Of a stretch of DNA of 64,000 nt, positions 27,563 to 37,396 are shown in pieces (the stretch's first letter is position 1; every line of letters begins with the position of its first letter). The notes beneath the pieces are model-generated. The model had not been told where the DNA came from. It saw only the letters and a program-made list of their open reading frames with translations, and searched no databases. Position numbers and translations under genes: made by a program. Source of the DNA: CAVYXK01 sp963772445 (GTDB lineage: Bacteria; Pseudomonadota; Alphaproteobacteria; Acetobacterales; Acetobacteraceae). The DNA is taken from positions 62,001 to 126,000 of the forward strand of contig CAVYXK010000001.1 in assembly GCA_963772445.1 (NCBI GenBank). Reading direction: 5' to 3'.

Positions 27563-28471
27563 TCAGGAGCAGGGAGTGGCCCTTGCCACCGTGGTGGCGC
27601 CGCCGCTGTTGCCGCCGGCCGTGTCACCCAATCGCGGCAGCCCTCCGGTGTTCGCACCGCCGGCCTCGGCGAGGCGCGGGACCTGCCCGGCATTGTCACC
27701 CCCAGCTTCGGCAAGCTGCGGCGTCCGTCCGCCACTGCCGCCGCTGGCCTCGGCGAACTGAGGCGCCCTTGCACCATTGCCACCGCCAGCTTCGGCGAGT
27801 TGCGGCGCCGTTGCACCATTGCCACCGCCGGCTTCAGTGAACTGAGTGGCGCTCGTGTCGTGCTTTTGCGCAGGACGCATGAGCAGGGTGATGCGGCTTC
27901 CTTGAGCGTCATTGTAAACGAGCATGCAGGCCGGCCCTTGCCCGGTGGCAACGACCTGTCCGCCAACCAGTCGATAGCCAGACTTCGACAGGTCCGGCGG
28001 CGTCACCGGACCTCCGAGCCGCAGCCCTTCCCGGCTCTCCAGTTGCGCCGGCTGGCCGGCGGCAAGCTGCACAGGATGTGCCCCGGACATAGGCTGTACC
28101 GCCGCTACCTCCCTGCCGCCCGAGGCCACACCGGTGGACTTGCTCGGCCCCCGCGCCACCCAGCCCGATCCCGCCCCCACCGCCAGCGCGATCACGACGC
28201 TGGCGGCGATTCGCCAGGGTCCCCAACGGCTGGCGATGCGCGCCTCAGCCAGACGAGCGATATTCAGCTCGGCCGGCACCGGTTCCTGAAATTTCCACGC
28301 CGCCGCGTTGCGCAGGGCGTCCCCCACCGCCTGCCAGCCGGCGATCCGCGCCGCGGCCTCGGGGTGGTCGGCGAGATAGCGCTCGACAGCCGACTGCCGC
28401 TCGGGCTCCAGGAAACCGTCCACATAGGCGTGCAGCTCGTCCTCGCCGATCGGGCGCTCTCTGACCGTCAT
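27563..28471 (-). CDS. Membrane anti-sigma factor with 14-residue repeat tail
   Basis: 302 residues. The N-terminal cytosolic part (GEDELHAYVDGFLEPERQSA, YLADHPEAAARIAGW) is the anti-sigma domain found next to ECF factors. One membrane helix follows (IAASVVIALAVGAGSGWVA), then a periplasmic domain ending GPACMLVYNDAQGSRITLLM. In place of the usual end of that domain it has six copies of a 14-residue unit such as TAPQLAEAGGGNGA. It overlaps the sigma gene by 4 bp. It should hold the sigma factor inactive until a signal is sensed. Confidence 0.8.
   Translation of the reverse strand: MTVRERPIGEDELHAYVDGFLEPERQSAVERYLADHPEAAARIAGWQAVGDALRNAAAWKFQEPVPAELNIARLAEARIASRWGPWRIAASVVIALAVGAGSGWVARGPSKSTGVASGGREVAAVQPMSGAHPVQLAAGQPAQLESREGLRLGGPVTPPDLSKSGYRLVGGQVVATGQGPACMLVYNDAQGSRITLLMRPAQKHDTSATQFTEAGGGNGATAPQLAEAGGGNGARAPQFAEASGGSGGRTPQLAEAGGDNAGQVPRLAEAGGANTGGLPRLGDTAGGNSGGATTVARATPCS
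27602..27853 (-). repeat. Six degenerate 42-bp tandem repeats inside the anti-sigma gene
   Basis: Six successive 14-codon units: SATQFTEAGGGNGA, TAPQLAEAGGGNGA, RAPQFAEASGGSGG, RTPQLAEAGGDNAG, QVPRLAEAGGANTG, GLPRLGDTAGGNSG. The array keeps frame and decays toward the C-terminus, as an in-frame minisatellite would. Confidence 0.85.
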
Positions 28472-28977
28472 TTCACCCTCCGCAGCAAGGGCCGCTCTCG
28501 CCCTTCAACAATCTCCCTCAGGCGGTCGCGGGCCCGGCTCAGGCGCGACATCACGGTTCCGACCGGAATGCCAAGCATGGCCGCCACCTCGCCGTACTGG
28601 AAGCCTTCGACGGCAACCAGCAGAACGATCTGCCGCTGCTCCTCCGGGAGCGAAGTAAGCCCTCGCAACACATCCTGGATTTCTACACTCGCCTGTTGCG
28701 AAGGCGGCACGGCGAGATCGGGCTCCACATTTTCCGCTGCGATTCGGGTGCGCAGTTTCATGCGCCGCCAGCGGTTGACGTAGAGATTGTGCATGATCGT
28801 GAACAGCCATGACCGAAGGTCGCTCTCGGTGCGTAGCGTGTCGATCCGATCAAGAGCCTTCAGCAAACAATCCTGCACGAGGTCATCCGCGTCGCTTGAG
28901 TTCCGGAGCAGCGTCCAGGCGTAGCGGCGGAGCGATGGGATGTTCTCCTCCAGCTTCGACAGCACCGACATCCCCAT
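28468..28977 (-). CDS. ECF-family RNA polymerase sigma factor
   Basis: 169 residues. Region 2 shows WTLLRNSSDADDLVQDCLLK and LRSWLFTIMHNLYVNRWRR; region 4 shows LPEEQRQIVLLVAVEGFQYG and MLGIPVGTVMSRLSRARDRL. It directs RNA polymerase to stress-type promoters and is controlled by the coupled anti-sigma factor. A candidate autoregulatory promoter lies 44 bp upstream. Confidence 0.93.
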   Translation of the reverse strand: MGMSVLSKLEENIPSLRRYAWTLLRNSSDADDLVQDCLLKALDRIDTLRTESDLRSWLFTIMHNLYVNRWRRMKLRTRIAAENVEPDLAVPPSQQASVEIQDVLRGLTSLPEEQRQIVLLVAVEGFQYGEVAAMLGIPVGTVMSRLSRARDRLREIVEGRERPLLRRVK

Positions 28978-29020
28978 TCGCCCACCACCGGTCGATTACC
29001 GTCCCGCCGATGCGCAACGT

Positions 29021-29048
29021 TATGACGCGGACGCCCTGAACTTATTCC
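29021..29048 (-). promoter_or_regulatory. Candidate ECF-type promoter upstream of the sigma gene
   Basis: On the minus strand GGAATAA (-35-like) is followed after 14 bases by CGTCATAA (-10-like), ending 44 bp before the sigma start. GGAAT...CGTC is a common ECF promoter shape, so autoregulation is likely. Assignment is by eye. Confidence 0.45.
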
Positions 29049-29175
29049 GAGTTTTGTGCACCGTCACCGGGTCACACCCCGGATTGCGGCACCGCAGTAG
29101 TAGCGCATGGGGACGGCCGGCCGAGCCCGGCCGTGGGGCGACCGCCGGAAAACCCGCCTCGGCAGCCGCCGGGCC

Positions 29176-32100
29176 TCAGAGCCGCTGCAACGCGCGGGTG
29201 ATCCACTGTGCGGTCAGTTTCTCCTGCGCGCCGTTCTGCATCAGGCGTTCGTGCAGCGCTGAGAAATCCACCCGATCCAGGGCCTGGTCCTGGTTGAAGC
29301 AGGAGAACACAACGTTCCGCTCGCCCGTGGCCGGGTCGGTGTGCACTTGCAAGCATTGCGCGCACACTTCCTTCATCATGCACTGCATCGGGCTGTTGAT
29401 CGAACCGATCGCGGTGTGGCCCGGCTTCAGATAGTGCGCCAGCACGCCGTCGCGGGCCGCGCCCACCGCCTCCATCATCCTGTCGGAGCCGATGGCGATC
29501 AGCCGGTCGGCCGCCTGTAGCGGAATGGCCGACGGCCCGAGCCGGCCGGCGGCGTAGGCCGCCATGCCCTGCACGATATTGCCGACGAAACTGCGGTCCT
29601 GCGGCCGAGACGGGCTCCGCTGGAAGCCGGGCGCCTCGTCGCAGCACCAGACGATCACATCGGCGGCACGTTCGATCTCGGCGACCTTGTAACGGTCCTC
29701 GATTCGCTTGTACCCGGCGAAATACAGCACCTTCGACCCGGCCGCTCGCAAGGCCGCCCCGATCGAGAACAGCACGGCATTCCCCAGCCCTCCCCCAACC
29801 AGCGCCACGGTCGCGCCGGCCACGATCTCCGTCGGCGTCCCGGTCGGACCCATCAGCACGACCGGTTCACCGGGCTTCAGCCGAGCGCACAGATCGGAGC
29901 TGCCGCCCATCTCCAGCACGATGACCGAGACCAAGCCCCGATCCGGGTCGGTCCAGGCGCCGGTCATGGCCAGCCCCTCCATCGCCAGCAAGGTGCTGCC
30001 GATGCCCGGCTCGCTCAGCCGCCCGGCAAACCTCTCGTAGTTCTGTAGCCGGTAGAACTGGCCGGGGCGGAATGCGCGGGCCGCCGCCGGCGCTCGCACC
30101 ACGATTTCCACGATGCTCGGCGTCAAGCGGTTCACCGCGTTCACCGTCGCCGCGAGCGCGTCCCGGCACCGCGCGATCACCTCAGGGCCGGAGACCGGTG
30201 GCTCGTCGCGCACCGCCAGCGCGCGTGAAACCACGGGATAGCCCCGTTTGGCGCTGCCCATAGCCTTGACGACGTTGCCGTAGAAGCTCGGATGCAGGTC
30301 GCCGAAGAAGCTGATTGCCCGCCCGTCAGGGGCGAGGTGCATCAGCACCTGCGCGACCTCCGGCTTCGGGAAGGCCGGCGGCGGGATGACCGGCGCACCC
30401 GTCTCGTCGATCGCGCGGAAATACTTGCCGTCGATGACGACGCGCCGATCCTCGCGCGCCAGCACGGTGTTCGGCTGCGTGCCGGCCGCCACAAGCACCG
30501 CGCGGGCAGGCAGCACCACTTCCGACCCGTCCACCCGCACGAGGCATAGTGCGGCGGCATGGCCAAACCGATCGAGCTCGACCGCGCGCGGGGTCAGGCC
30601 CTCGGCGAAGCGCACGGCTTCCTCGAACGCCTTGCCGACTTCCTCGTGGTTCAGCGTGTAGGACGGCGACTGCACCAGCTTGCGCCGATAGGCGATGGTA
30701 GCGCCGCCCCAGCTATCCAGCAGCATTGCCAGGCGCGGCGGCCGCCCCTCCTGCGCCACCAGCTCGCGCTCGGCGCGGATGGCCGTCGCATGTGCCAGGA
30801 ACTCGTCGGCGATGCCTGACTCTTCCTCGGTCCAGCCGGCCCGCACCGCCTCCGCGCCCTGTTCGGCCGCAAGCGTGTGGTAGCGCAGCGCGAATTTTTC
30901 CACCTGGCGCACGTAATAGGCGAGACTCTCCGTCGCGGTGTCGATCGCCGTCAGCCCGCCGCCGACTACCACCACCGGCATGCGGATCTGCAGGTTGGCG
31001 ACAGACGACATCTTGGCCGCGCCGGTGAGCTGCAACGCCATCAGGAAGTCCGACGCCGCCCGCACGCCGCGCGCCAGCCCGTTCGGAATGTCGAGCACCG
31101 TCGGCTTGCCGGCGCCCATGCAGAGCGCGATGTGGTCGAACCCCATAGCCCAGGCGTCATCGATGCCGAGCGTCGCACCACCGCCGAACCGCACGCCGCC
31201 GAAATATGCGAATTGCGGTCGTCGCTCGAGCAGCACGCGGATCAGTTTCAAATAGTTCTTGTTCCACCGTACCGTGATGCCGTACTCGGCCACACCGCCG
31301 AAGCCAGCCATCACCCTGTCGTCCAGGTTTTCGGACAGCGCCGCCGCATCGCGGATCGGCGCGGCCGGATCGAATCCAAGCGGCTCGATCTTCAGTCCAT
31401 CGACAGCGACGACGGTGTGCCCGTCGTTCATCAGGTGATGCGCCAGCGTGAAACCGGCCGGGCCCAGCCCGACCACCAGCACGGCGCGCCCGCTGTCCGG
31501 ACGCGGCAGCGGGCGGCGGATGTCGAGCGGGTTCCACCGTGTCAACAGGCTATAGATCTCGATGCCCCAGGGTAGCGACAGCACATCTTTCAGCACCGAT
31601 GTCTCGGCCTGCGGGATATCGACGGGTTCCTGCTTCTGATAGATGCAGGCCTTCATGCAGTCGTTGCAGATGCGATGGCCGGTTGCCGCCATCATCGGGT
31701 TGTCCACCGCAATCGCCGCAAACGCACCGAGGACATGTCCCTGCGCCCGCAGCGCGTGCATCTCGCTGATCTTCTCGTCGAGCGGACAGCCGGTCAGCGC
31801 CGCGCCGAACGGTGATCGCTGGTAGTGGTCGGTCTTCCGGTCCTTCAGTCCCTTGCTGCAGGAATCCTTCTCCTGAGCGTGGCACCAGATGCAGTAGTTC
31901 ATCTGGTCCAGCGCCTGTTGCTCGGTCATGCCCGCATCTGTCAGCGAGAAGCCGTCGCGGTGGCGCCAGTGGTCCGGTGGCAGCCGCAGCATCGTCACGC
32001 CGTCGCGCTCGATCGTCTCGAGCGGGATCAGGTGCAGCGGGTCAAGCTTGTGCGGAACGTGGAACAACGTGTTGCCGGGATGCGCGGCGCGCCCGGCTTC

Positions 32101-32655
32101 GGTCAGCGTCGCCCAGGCCGCGTAGCGCATCGCCAGATCGAGAGCATCGGCGTCGTCCGCCTTCTCCCATTCGCCGATGTGCAGGGCAAAGGAACGCTCG
32201 GTCAGCGGTTCGCCGAACCGCGCCTCCAGTTCCGCGCGCAGGCCGGGGCCGTCAAAACCGGACGGGTCGGGGTATTTCTTCACCGCCTGGCGCTGCACGA
32301 ACAGCCGCTTGCAGCTATGGGTCGGGTCGAGCGCCAACGTCCGCCGCTGGAGGGCCTCAACCTCGGCTTCGATGCCGAACAGCGTGGCGACAAAGCCATC
32401 GAGGTGCGGGCCGAGGGCGACCAGCAACTCGCTGTGCTCCTTGGCGTGCAGCGTCTCGGGCGCGGCGCGGACCGCCAGCAGGCGCGCGTGCAGGTGCGCG
32501 TCCGCCTCGGCCAGGGCGTCCAGGAAGCGCCGGTCCAGCCGGATCAGCCCGCCGCGGATGGCCAGGGCAGCGTGATCGGCGCCGAACCCCAGGGATGGGA
32601 AGCCGCTGGTCGGGGCGACGGCAGGAGCGACTGCGTCCATCAAGGGGCGGATCAT
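29176..32655 (-). CDS. Giant fused flavoprotein: Fe-S/GltD-like oxidoreductase plus PyrK-like domain
   Basis: About 1159 residues from MIRPLMDAVAP; a TTG at 32736 would add 27. The first third has cysteine motifs for Fe-S clusters (NYCIWCHAQEKDSCSKG, HRICNDCMKACIYQ). A glutamate-synthase-small-subunit-like flavin core follows, with FAD/NAD motifs VLVVGLGPAGFTLAHHL and VVVVGGGLTAIDTATESL. The last third is a ferredoxin-reductase/PyrK-type module: FRPGQFYRLQNYE, ATVALVGGGLGNAVLFSIGA and a CMMKEVCAQCLQ...C cluster binding 2Fe-2S. It probably moves electrons between NAD(P)H and a partner. It stands alone, 198 bp upstream of the sigma gene on the same strand. Confidence 0.8.
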   Translation of the reverse strand: MIRPLMDAVAPAVAPTSGFPSLGFGADHAALAIRGGLIRLDRRFLDALAEADAHLHARLLAVRAAPETLHAKEHSELLVALGPHLDGFVATLFGIEAEVEALQRRTLALDPTHSCKRLFVQRQAVKKYPDPSGFDGPGLRAELEARFGEPLTERSFALHIGEWEKADDADALDLAMRYAAWATLTEAGRAAHPGNTLFHVPHKLDPLHLIPLETIERDGVTMLRLPPDHWRHRDGFSLTDAGMTEQQALDQMNYCIWCHAQEKDSCSKGLKDRKTDHYQRSPFGAALTGCPLDEKISEMHALRAQGHVLGAFAAIAVDNPMMAATGHRICNDCMKACIYQKQEPVDIPQAETSVLKDVLSLPWGIEIYSLLTRWNPLDIRRPLPRPDSGRAVLVVGLGPAGFTLAHHLMNDGHTVVAVDGLKIEPLGFDPAAPIRDAAALSENLDDRVMAGFGGVAEYGITVRWNKNYLKLIRVLLERRPQFAYFGGVRFGGGATLGIDDAWAMGFDHIALCMGAGKPTVLDIPNGLARGVRAASDFLMALQLTGAAKMSSVANLQIRMPVVVVGGGLTAIDTATESLAYYVRQVEKFALRYHTLAAEQGAEAVRAGWTEEESGIADEFLAHATAIRAERELVAQEGRPPRLAMLLDSWGGATIAYRRKLVQSPSYTLNHEEVGKAFEEAVRFAEGLTPRAVELDRFGHAAALCLVRVDGSEVVLPARAVLVAAGTQPNTVLAREDRRVVIDGKYFRAIDETGAPVIPPPAFPKPEVAQVLMHLAPDGRAISFFGDLHPSFYGNVVKAMGSAKRGYPVVSRALAVRDEPPVSGPEVIARCRDALAATVNAVNRLTPSIVEIVVRAPAAARAFRPGQFYRLQNYERFAGRLSEPGIGSTLLAMEGLAMTGAWTDPDRGLVSVIVLEMGGSSDLCARLKPGEPVVLMGPTGTPTEIVAGATVALVGGGLGNAVLFSIGAALRAAGSKVLYFAGYKRIEDRYKVAEIERAADVIVWCCDEAPGFQRSPSRPQDRSFVGNIVQGMAAYAAGRLGPSAIPLQAADRLIAIGSDRMMEAVGAARDGVLAHYLKPGHTAIGSINSPMQCMMKEVCAQCLQVHTDPATGERNVVFSCFNQDQALDRVDFSALHERLMQNGAQEKLTAQWITRALQRL

Positions 32656-33225
32656 CTTCCCATGGAAGCCACGCGCCGGCGCACCGGCGCGATCGGGTGC
32701 AAGCGTGAGATGGCCGTCCGCTTCCCCCCGCGTCAAGCGGATCGGGCGTGTTGCTCCCGGATGGCTGGCCTGTCAGGTTCGGGGACCGGCTCCCGTGTCT
32801 CGTTCGGGGCTCGGTTAGGCGGGGCGGCGAAGGGCTTGTGGTTGCAGCAGTTCGTGGGCCAACAGAATGCGGCAAAAGTCGTTCTGGCTCATAGGGATGT
32901 TCCGCGTTTATGATGTGCTGAGTGAAGCCCGGGAGTGTCACGGAAACGAGGCCAATTTTGTGGCCGATTGTGCCCAGTGGCTACTCGGAGAGGGGAATCC
33001 GCATCATCGGATTGGTCACACGGCTGCAAATCCGCTTGGCACGCCGTTAAACGAGGGTAGGTCCACGACCCGGGATGCACAGTTCCAGTGGGCCGAGGCG
33101 GGTGCCCCATCCTGGCACAGCGGCAACGGGTGAAATCACACTGTGTCGCCAGCACCGCCCCACGCGAATGACCTTGATTATGGTCAAGGCGGGTCAAGGC
33201 GATCAGAACGAACGGTAGACGTTGG
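32656..33225. other. Intergenic stretch without a recognised gene
   Basis: About 570 bases upstream of the giant flavoprotein. Open frames here lack family features, and no tRNA fold was found. A small inverted repeat, GACC-TTGATTAT-GGTC, lies near 33169-33184. It may form part of the leader of the small RNA candidate that follows. Confidence 0.4.
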
Positions 33226-33288
33226 GCATGGTACTGCATGCTTGACGCCTCCTTAACGCCGGCTGGGGACCATTCCCGGCCGGCTTTT
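33226..33288 (+). ncRNA. Candidate small RNA (3' part) ending in a strong terminator
   Basis: A hairpin GCATG-GTACTG-CATGC (33226-33241) is followed by a single-stranded GCCTCC tract (33247-33252) and then a 12-bp terminator stem with TTTT. No coding frame leads into this terminator on the plus strand. An unpaired CCUCC can pair with Shine-Dalgarno sequences. The 5' end is unknown. Inference from structure only. Confidence 0.45.
33258..33288 (+). terminator. Rho-independent terminator
   Basis: Stem GCCGGCTGGGGA / TTCCCGGCCGGC with a three-base loop and TTTT after it. It points along the plus strand, where no gene lies upstream. Confidence 0.75.
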
Positions 33289-33308
33289 CGATTCTTGCCC
33301 GCAATCGG

Positions 33309-34106
33309 TTAATCGGAACGCAACGTCTCTAGCGCCTCGATCACCGCGCGCAGGCCGCGATCCACTACGTTCTCGCGACGCAGCACGTAACCCAGATCGC
33401 GTGCCACCGCCGGCTGAAGCTGCCGCGTCACTGTTCCCGGTATTGGATCGGCGAGTGCAAGACGCGGCCAAGACCGACGCACCGAGCCCTCCGGCTATCA
33501 CCTCCTTGAATCGCCTCGACGCTGCCGAGCTCCATCATCGGGCTGGGCGACACTCCGGCCCGACGGAACCAGGCATCGACGACGGCGCGGGTGTTGCTGC
33601 CGGGCTCATGAGGACGAGAGGCAACCGCGCGAGCTGTGGCGGTCCCAGCCTGGCTGCAGCGGGCACTATCACCGCCACCAGAGGATCGGAAAAGAGTCGG
33701 GCAACAGCCAGCGAACGGCTCAATCGTGCGGCCAGGGTCACCAGACCTATATCGAGATTTCCAGCCTCGAGCCTGCGCAGGATGTCGGGCGTGTTGCCGG
33801 TCGCGATGGTGACGGCCAGCCGTGGCATGCGGCGGCGTAGCGTCGCCAGCAGCGAGGGGAGCAGGTAGATGCATGCCGTCGCGCCCGTCCCCAGTCGCAC
33901 CTGCCCTGCCTCGCCGGTACGGTGCGCCTCGGCTGCGGCGATCACGTCGGCGGCCGCGGCCTGGGCCACTGGCTCGCTCCAGCAGGCGCACGCCGAAGGT
34001 CCGCTCGAGCTGACGGAGTTGCTGGCTGGCGGCGGGCTGGGTCAGGTTGAACCGGCGCGCTGCGCCTGAGAAAGGTGCCGAGCTGGCGTAGGGCCGGGTC
34101 GCTCAT
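33309..34106 (-). pseudogene. LysR-family transcription regulator, several deletions/frameshifts
   Basis: The start MSDPALRQLGTFL is followed, after a deletion, by FNLTQPAASQQLRQLERTFG in another frame. Another loss leads to AQAAAADVIAAAEAHRTGEA and the effector domain (LPSLLATLRRRMPRLAVTIA, LEAGNLDIGLVTLAARLSRS). Two more frame changes occur near 33540-33560 and 33440 before the natural end at 33309. The winged-helix core is incomplete, so it cannot bind DNA. It is divergent from the split acetyltransferase, its likely former target. Confidence 0.75.
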
Positions 34107-34221
34107 AAACCAAACTTATTCGAATACCCCGCAATTGAAGATTTTTCTTTCCTCCAGGACGGTCGCGCGTTGGAGTTGTTACACAACGATGACGCGCCAT
34201 GACAGGGAAGGGCTGAGCGTG

Positions 34222-34383
34222 ATGCAATTGAACGCCCGAGGCGTGCACGAGCGCGACAGCGCCGATTTAGACACGGCATCGATCGCGGCGATCTATGCAC
34301 ACCATGTCCTGCATGGCACCGCCTCGTTCGAGACCGAAGCGCCTTCGGTGGCGGAGACGGCGCAACGTCGCGCCGACATACTA
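34222..34383 (+). pseudogene. Phosphinothricin-type N-acetyltransferase, 5' fragment
   Basis: Reads MQLNARGVHE, then ASIAAIYAHHVLHGTASFET and AETAQRRADIL, the first third of a GNAT acetyltransferase of the phosphinothricin/methionine-sulfone type. Homology stops at the CTA codon 34381-34383. The remainder of the gene is found 3.4 kb downstream at 37822-38196 in the same orientation. Confidence 0.8.
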
Positions 34384-34543
34384 ACCAAGCGGATTCTCTC
34401 GCATTGCGCCCGCCAGGAGTGGCCTACCGGCGGCCGACGAGTTCTCACGGAATTGTGTAGTCTGTTGCTTTGCCGGCGGCCCAGTTAGCCGAAGCTTCTA
34501 TGCAATCTTAAAACCCTGAAAATCCTTAAGGAGGTCGGGTGCC

Positions 34544-37370
34544 GTGTCGGCAGACGGCGACATCATCGAGTTTGGCCGGTTCCGATTGCGCCGACGCGAC
34601 CGGGCGCTGCTGGCTGATGGTGTGAAACTGGACCTCGGGGCACGGGCCGTCGACGTGCTGCTGGCGCTGATCGATGCCGGCGGGGCGATGCTGAGCAAGG
34701 ACGACCTGCTAAGCCGGGTCTGGCCCGACGCCATTGTCGAGGAAAACAACCTGCACGTGCAGATTTTCGCGTTGCGTCGTGCACTCGGTGCCGATCGCGA
34801 CCTGATCAGGACGGTGCCCCGCCACGGCTATCGCTTCACCGGCGCGCTCACTGTGGCCTCCAGATCAGCTTCAGCATTCCAGACCAATTTACCCGCAACG
34901 GCGCTCGGCCTGATCGGACGAACCGCTGCAGCGCAACAACTGCAGGATCTCCTGTCGGCGTATCGGCTAGTTACGCTGACCGGACCCGGTGGCATCGGAA
35001 AATCGGTGCTGGCGCAGGAGGTCGCCCACAACCTGTTCCCCCGTATCGAGGCCGATGCGTGGTTTGTCGGGTTGGTTTCGCTGTCGGACCCTGATCTGGT
35101 GCCGTCCGCAGTAGCGGGCGTCCTCGGGTTGAAACTAGGAGGCGGCGAGATTTCCGCCGAGTTCGTTGCGCGGGCAATCGGGGCGAGAAGACTCCTCCTT
35201 GTTCTCGATAATTGCGAGCACGTGATTGGCTCAGCGGCCGAGCTGGCGGAAACTGTTATCCGCCTGTGTCCGCGTACGACCGTGCTTACAACGAGCCGAG
35301 AAATTCTGCGGATTGAAGGGGAGTATGTTTATCGGGTTCCTCCGCTGGATGTGCCGCCACCGGATCAGAACGAACCAGACGCTATCCTTGAACACAGCGC
35401 CGTGGAACTGTTCGTCGCCAGGACACAGGCGTTAGATTCGGATTTTTCCCTGCATGGCGATGATCTTTTTTCGATTGCCTCGATCTGTCGACACCTTGAT
35501 GGCATTCCGCTCGCCATTGAATTCGCTGCCGCCCGCACCGCCACGCTTGGGCTTCCCGAGGTTGCGTCGCGCCTGGGAGATCGCTTTGGCCTGCTGAGCG
35601 GCGGGCGACGAACGGCATTGCCGCGACACCAAACCCTCCATGCAACGCTTGACTGGAGCTACGAACTGTTGCCTGACGCAGAGCAACTGCTGCTGCGTCG
35701 TTTAGGTATCTTCTCCGCTGGCTTCACGCTGGAGGCCGCAATTGCCGTGGGTGGCGATAACGACAGGGCCGGCTCGGCTGTTGCGGAAGGCATTGCAAAC
35801 CTCGTTGCGAAATCCCTTGTCACACGGGATGGATCAGTAGCTACCGGACGCTGGCGACTGCTCGAGACCATAAGGGCGTATGCCCTCGAGAAGCTGGCGG
35901 AAAGCGGTGAAGCCGCACAGATCGCGCGACGTCATGCGCAGTTCTTCCGAGATCTTCTGGCAATCGTCTCACCCACTTTGCAGTCACAGGTCACCGACGA
36001 GAATGTAGGGCGCTATGGCCGAGAGATTGACAACGTGCGCGCGGCTCTCGACTGGTGTTTCTCCCCGGCCGGAGACACTGCGATCGGCGCCGACTTGACG
36101 GCTGCATACGTACCGTTGTGGATGCAGCTATCTCTCCTTGGTGAGTGCCGCACAAGGGTCGAGACGGCTCTGCGATCGCTCGATCGTGGTTCCGAGAATG
36201 GATCCGAGACCGAGATGATGCTTCGGGCCGCGGTTGGCATGTCCCTCACCTATACGCGGGGACCGGTCGAGGAAGCAGAGTTGGCCTGGGAACGAGTGCT
36301 CAAACTTGCAGTGGATTTGCACGATACCGAGTACCAATTGCGAGCGCTTTACGGGCTGTGGCTGTACAAGATACTGGTGTGTGAGTATCGCGCGGCGCTG
36401 AAGCGGGCTCGGCAATTCCGGCACGTAGCTGAGGGTACTGTCGTCGCGACGGACATCCAGACGGCCGATCGCATGATGGCGATGGTGTTGCATTATCTCG
36501 GTGACCAGGAGGGTACGCGCGTGTGCGCAGCCCGGAGCCTCGGTGGCCCAGTCCCGACGAATCGGCACGTTTACATCACTCGCTATGGCGTCGATCAGCG
36601 CGTGGGGGCGCTTGTGCAGTTGTCCCGAGCGCTTTGGCTGCAGGGGCTTCCGGAGCAAGCGGTAGAAGCGGCACAGGGCAGTGTCGACGAGGCAGCCGCT
36701 GTGGACCACGCTAACTCTACGTGCCTCGCGCTGGCCGATGGCGCCAGTATCATCGCCATCATGGTCGGCAATCTTGATAGTGCTGAACATTTCGCGGCGA
36801 TGCTGACAGAGCATGCGGATAAGCACGATCTAGGCGTCTGGCGCATCTATGGACGTGCTCTGCGAGGGCGACTTCTCCTGCGAGACGGTGCTGCTTCGGA
36901 CGGTGCCGCTCTGCTGAGATCAGCATTGGCCGACTTGCAGGAGACGCCGTTCGACATACGCTTTCAACTCTATTTGGCGTGGCTGGGGGAAGTGCTGGGC
37001 GCAGCGGGTCAAGTGGTCGCGGCTCTTGCGGCTATCGATGAGGCACTGCTGCGTGCGGAGCGCACGGAAGAACTTTGGTACCTCCCCGAGCTTCTTCGGA
37101 TCCGTGGCGAATTGCTGCTTCAGAAGGGTGCTATGGCCTGCCTCACAGAGGCACGCGAGTGTTTCTCCCAATCCCTCCATTTGGCACAAAGCCAGAATAC
37201 GCTGTCATGGGAGCTGCGCTCGGCAATGAGCCTCGCGCGATTCTCGGCGCGACCGGGATCGGGCCGCCGAGGCGCACGAGCTTCTGGACGGGGTTTACCG
37301 CATGTTCACCGAAGGCTTCGACACGGCTGATCTGAGAGCGGCAAAGGGGCTGTTGGAGCAGTTGTCATAG
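34544..37370 (+). CDS. Winged-helix/NTPase transcription regulator, C-terminal frameshift
   Basis: About 930 residues. Residues 8-100 form an OmpR/CadC-type winged helix (LGARAVDVLLALIDAGGAML, VQIFALRRALGADRD, VPRHGYRFTG). A STAND/NB-ARC-like ATPase follows with Walker A TGPGGIGKS near 147 and Walker B LLLVLDNCEH near 217, then helical TPR-like repeats. It starts with GTG after AAGGAGG. Near 37245 a one- or two-base shift sends the end into GRRGARASGRG, stopping at 37330. The expected tail AAEAHELLDGVYRMFTEGFD runs in another frame to TAG at 37370. It sits inside the split acetyltransferase gene. Confidence 0.78.
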
Positions 37371-37396
37371 CGGGTCTGGGACCGGGGGGTGCGACG

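Noticed and set aside
27602..27853. Possible CRISPR array
   Set aside because: The 42-bp units are contiguous, in frame and coding, with no spacers.
32656..33225. Possible tRNA in the gene-free stretch
   Set aside because: I looked for a TPsiC arm (GGTTCRANTCC-type) with matching acceptor ends and found none.
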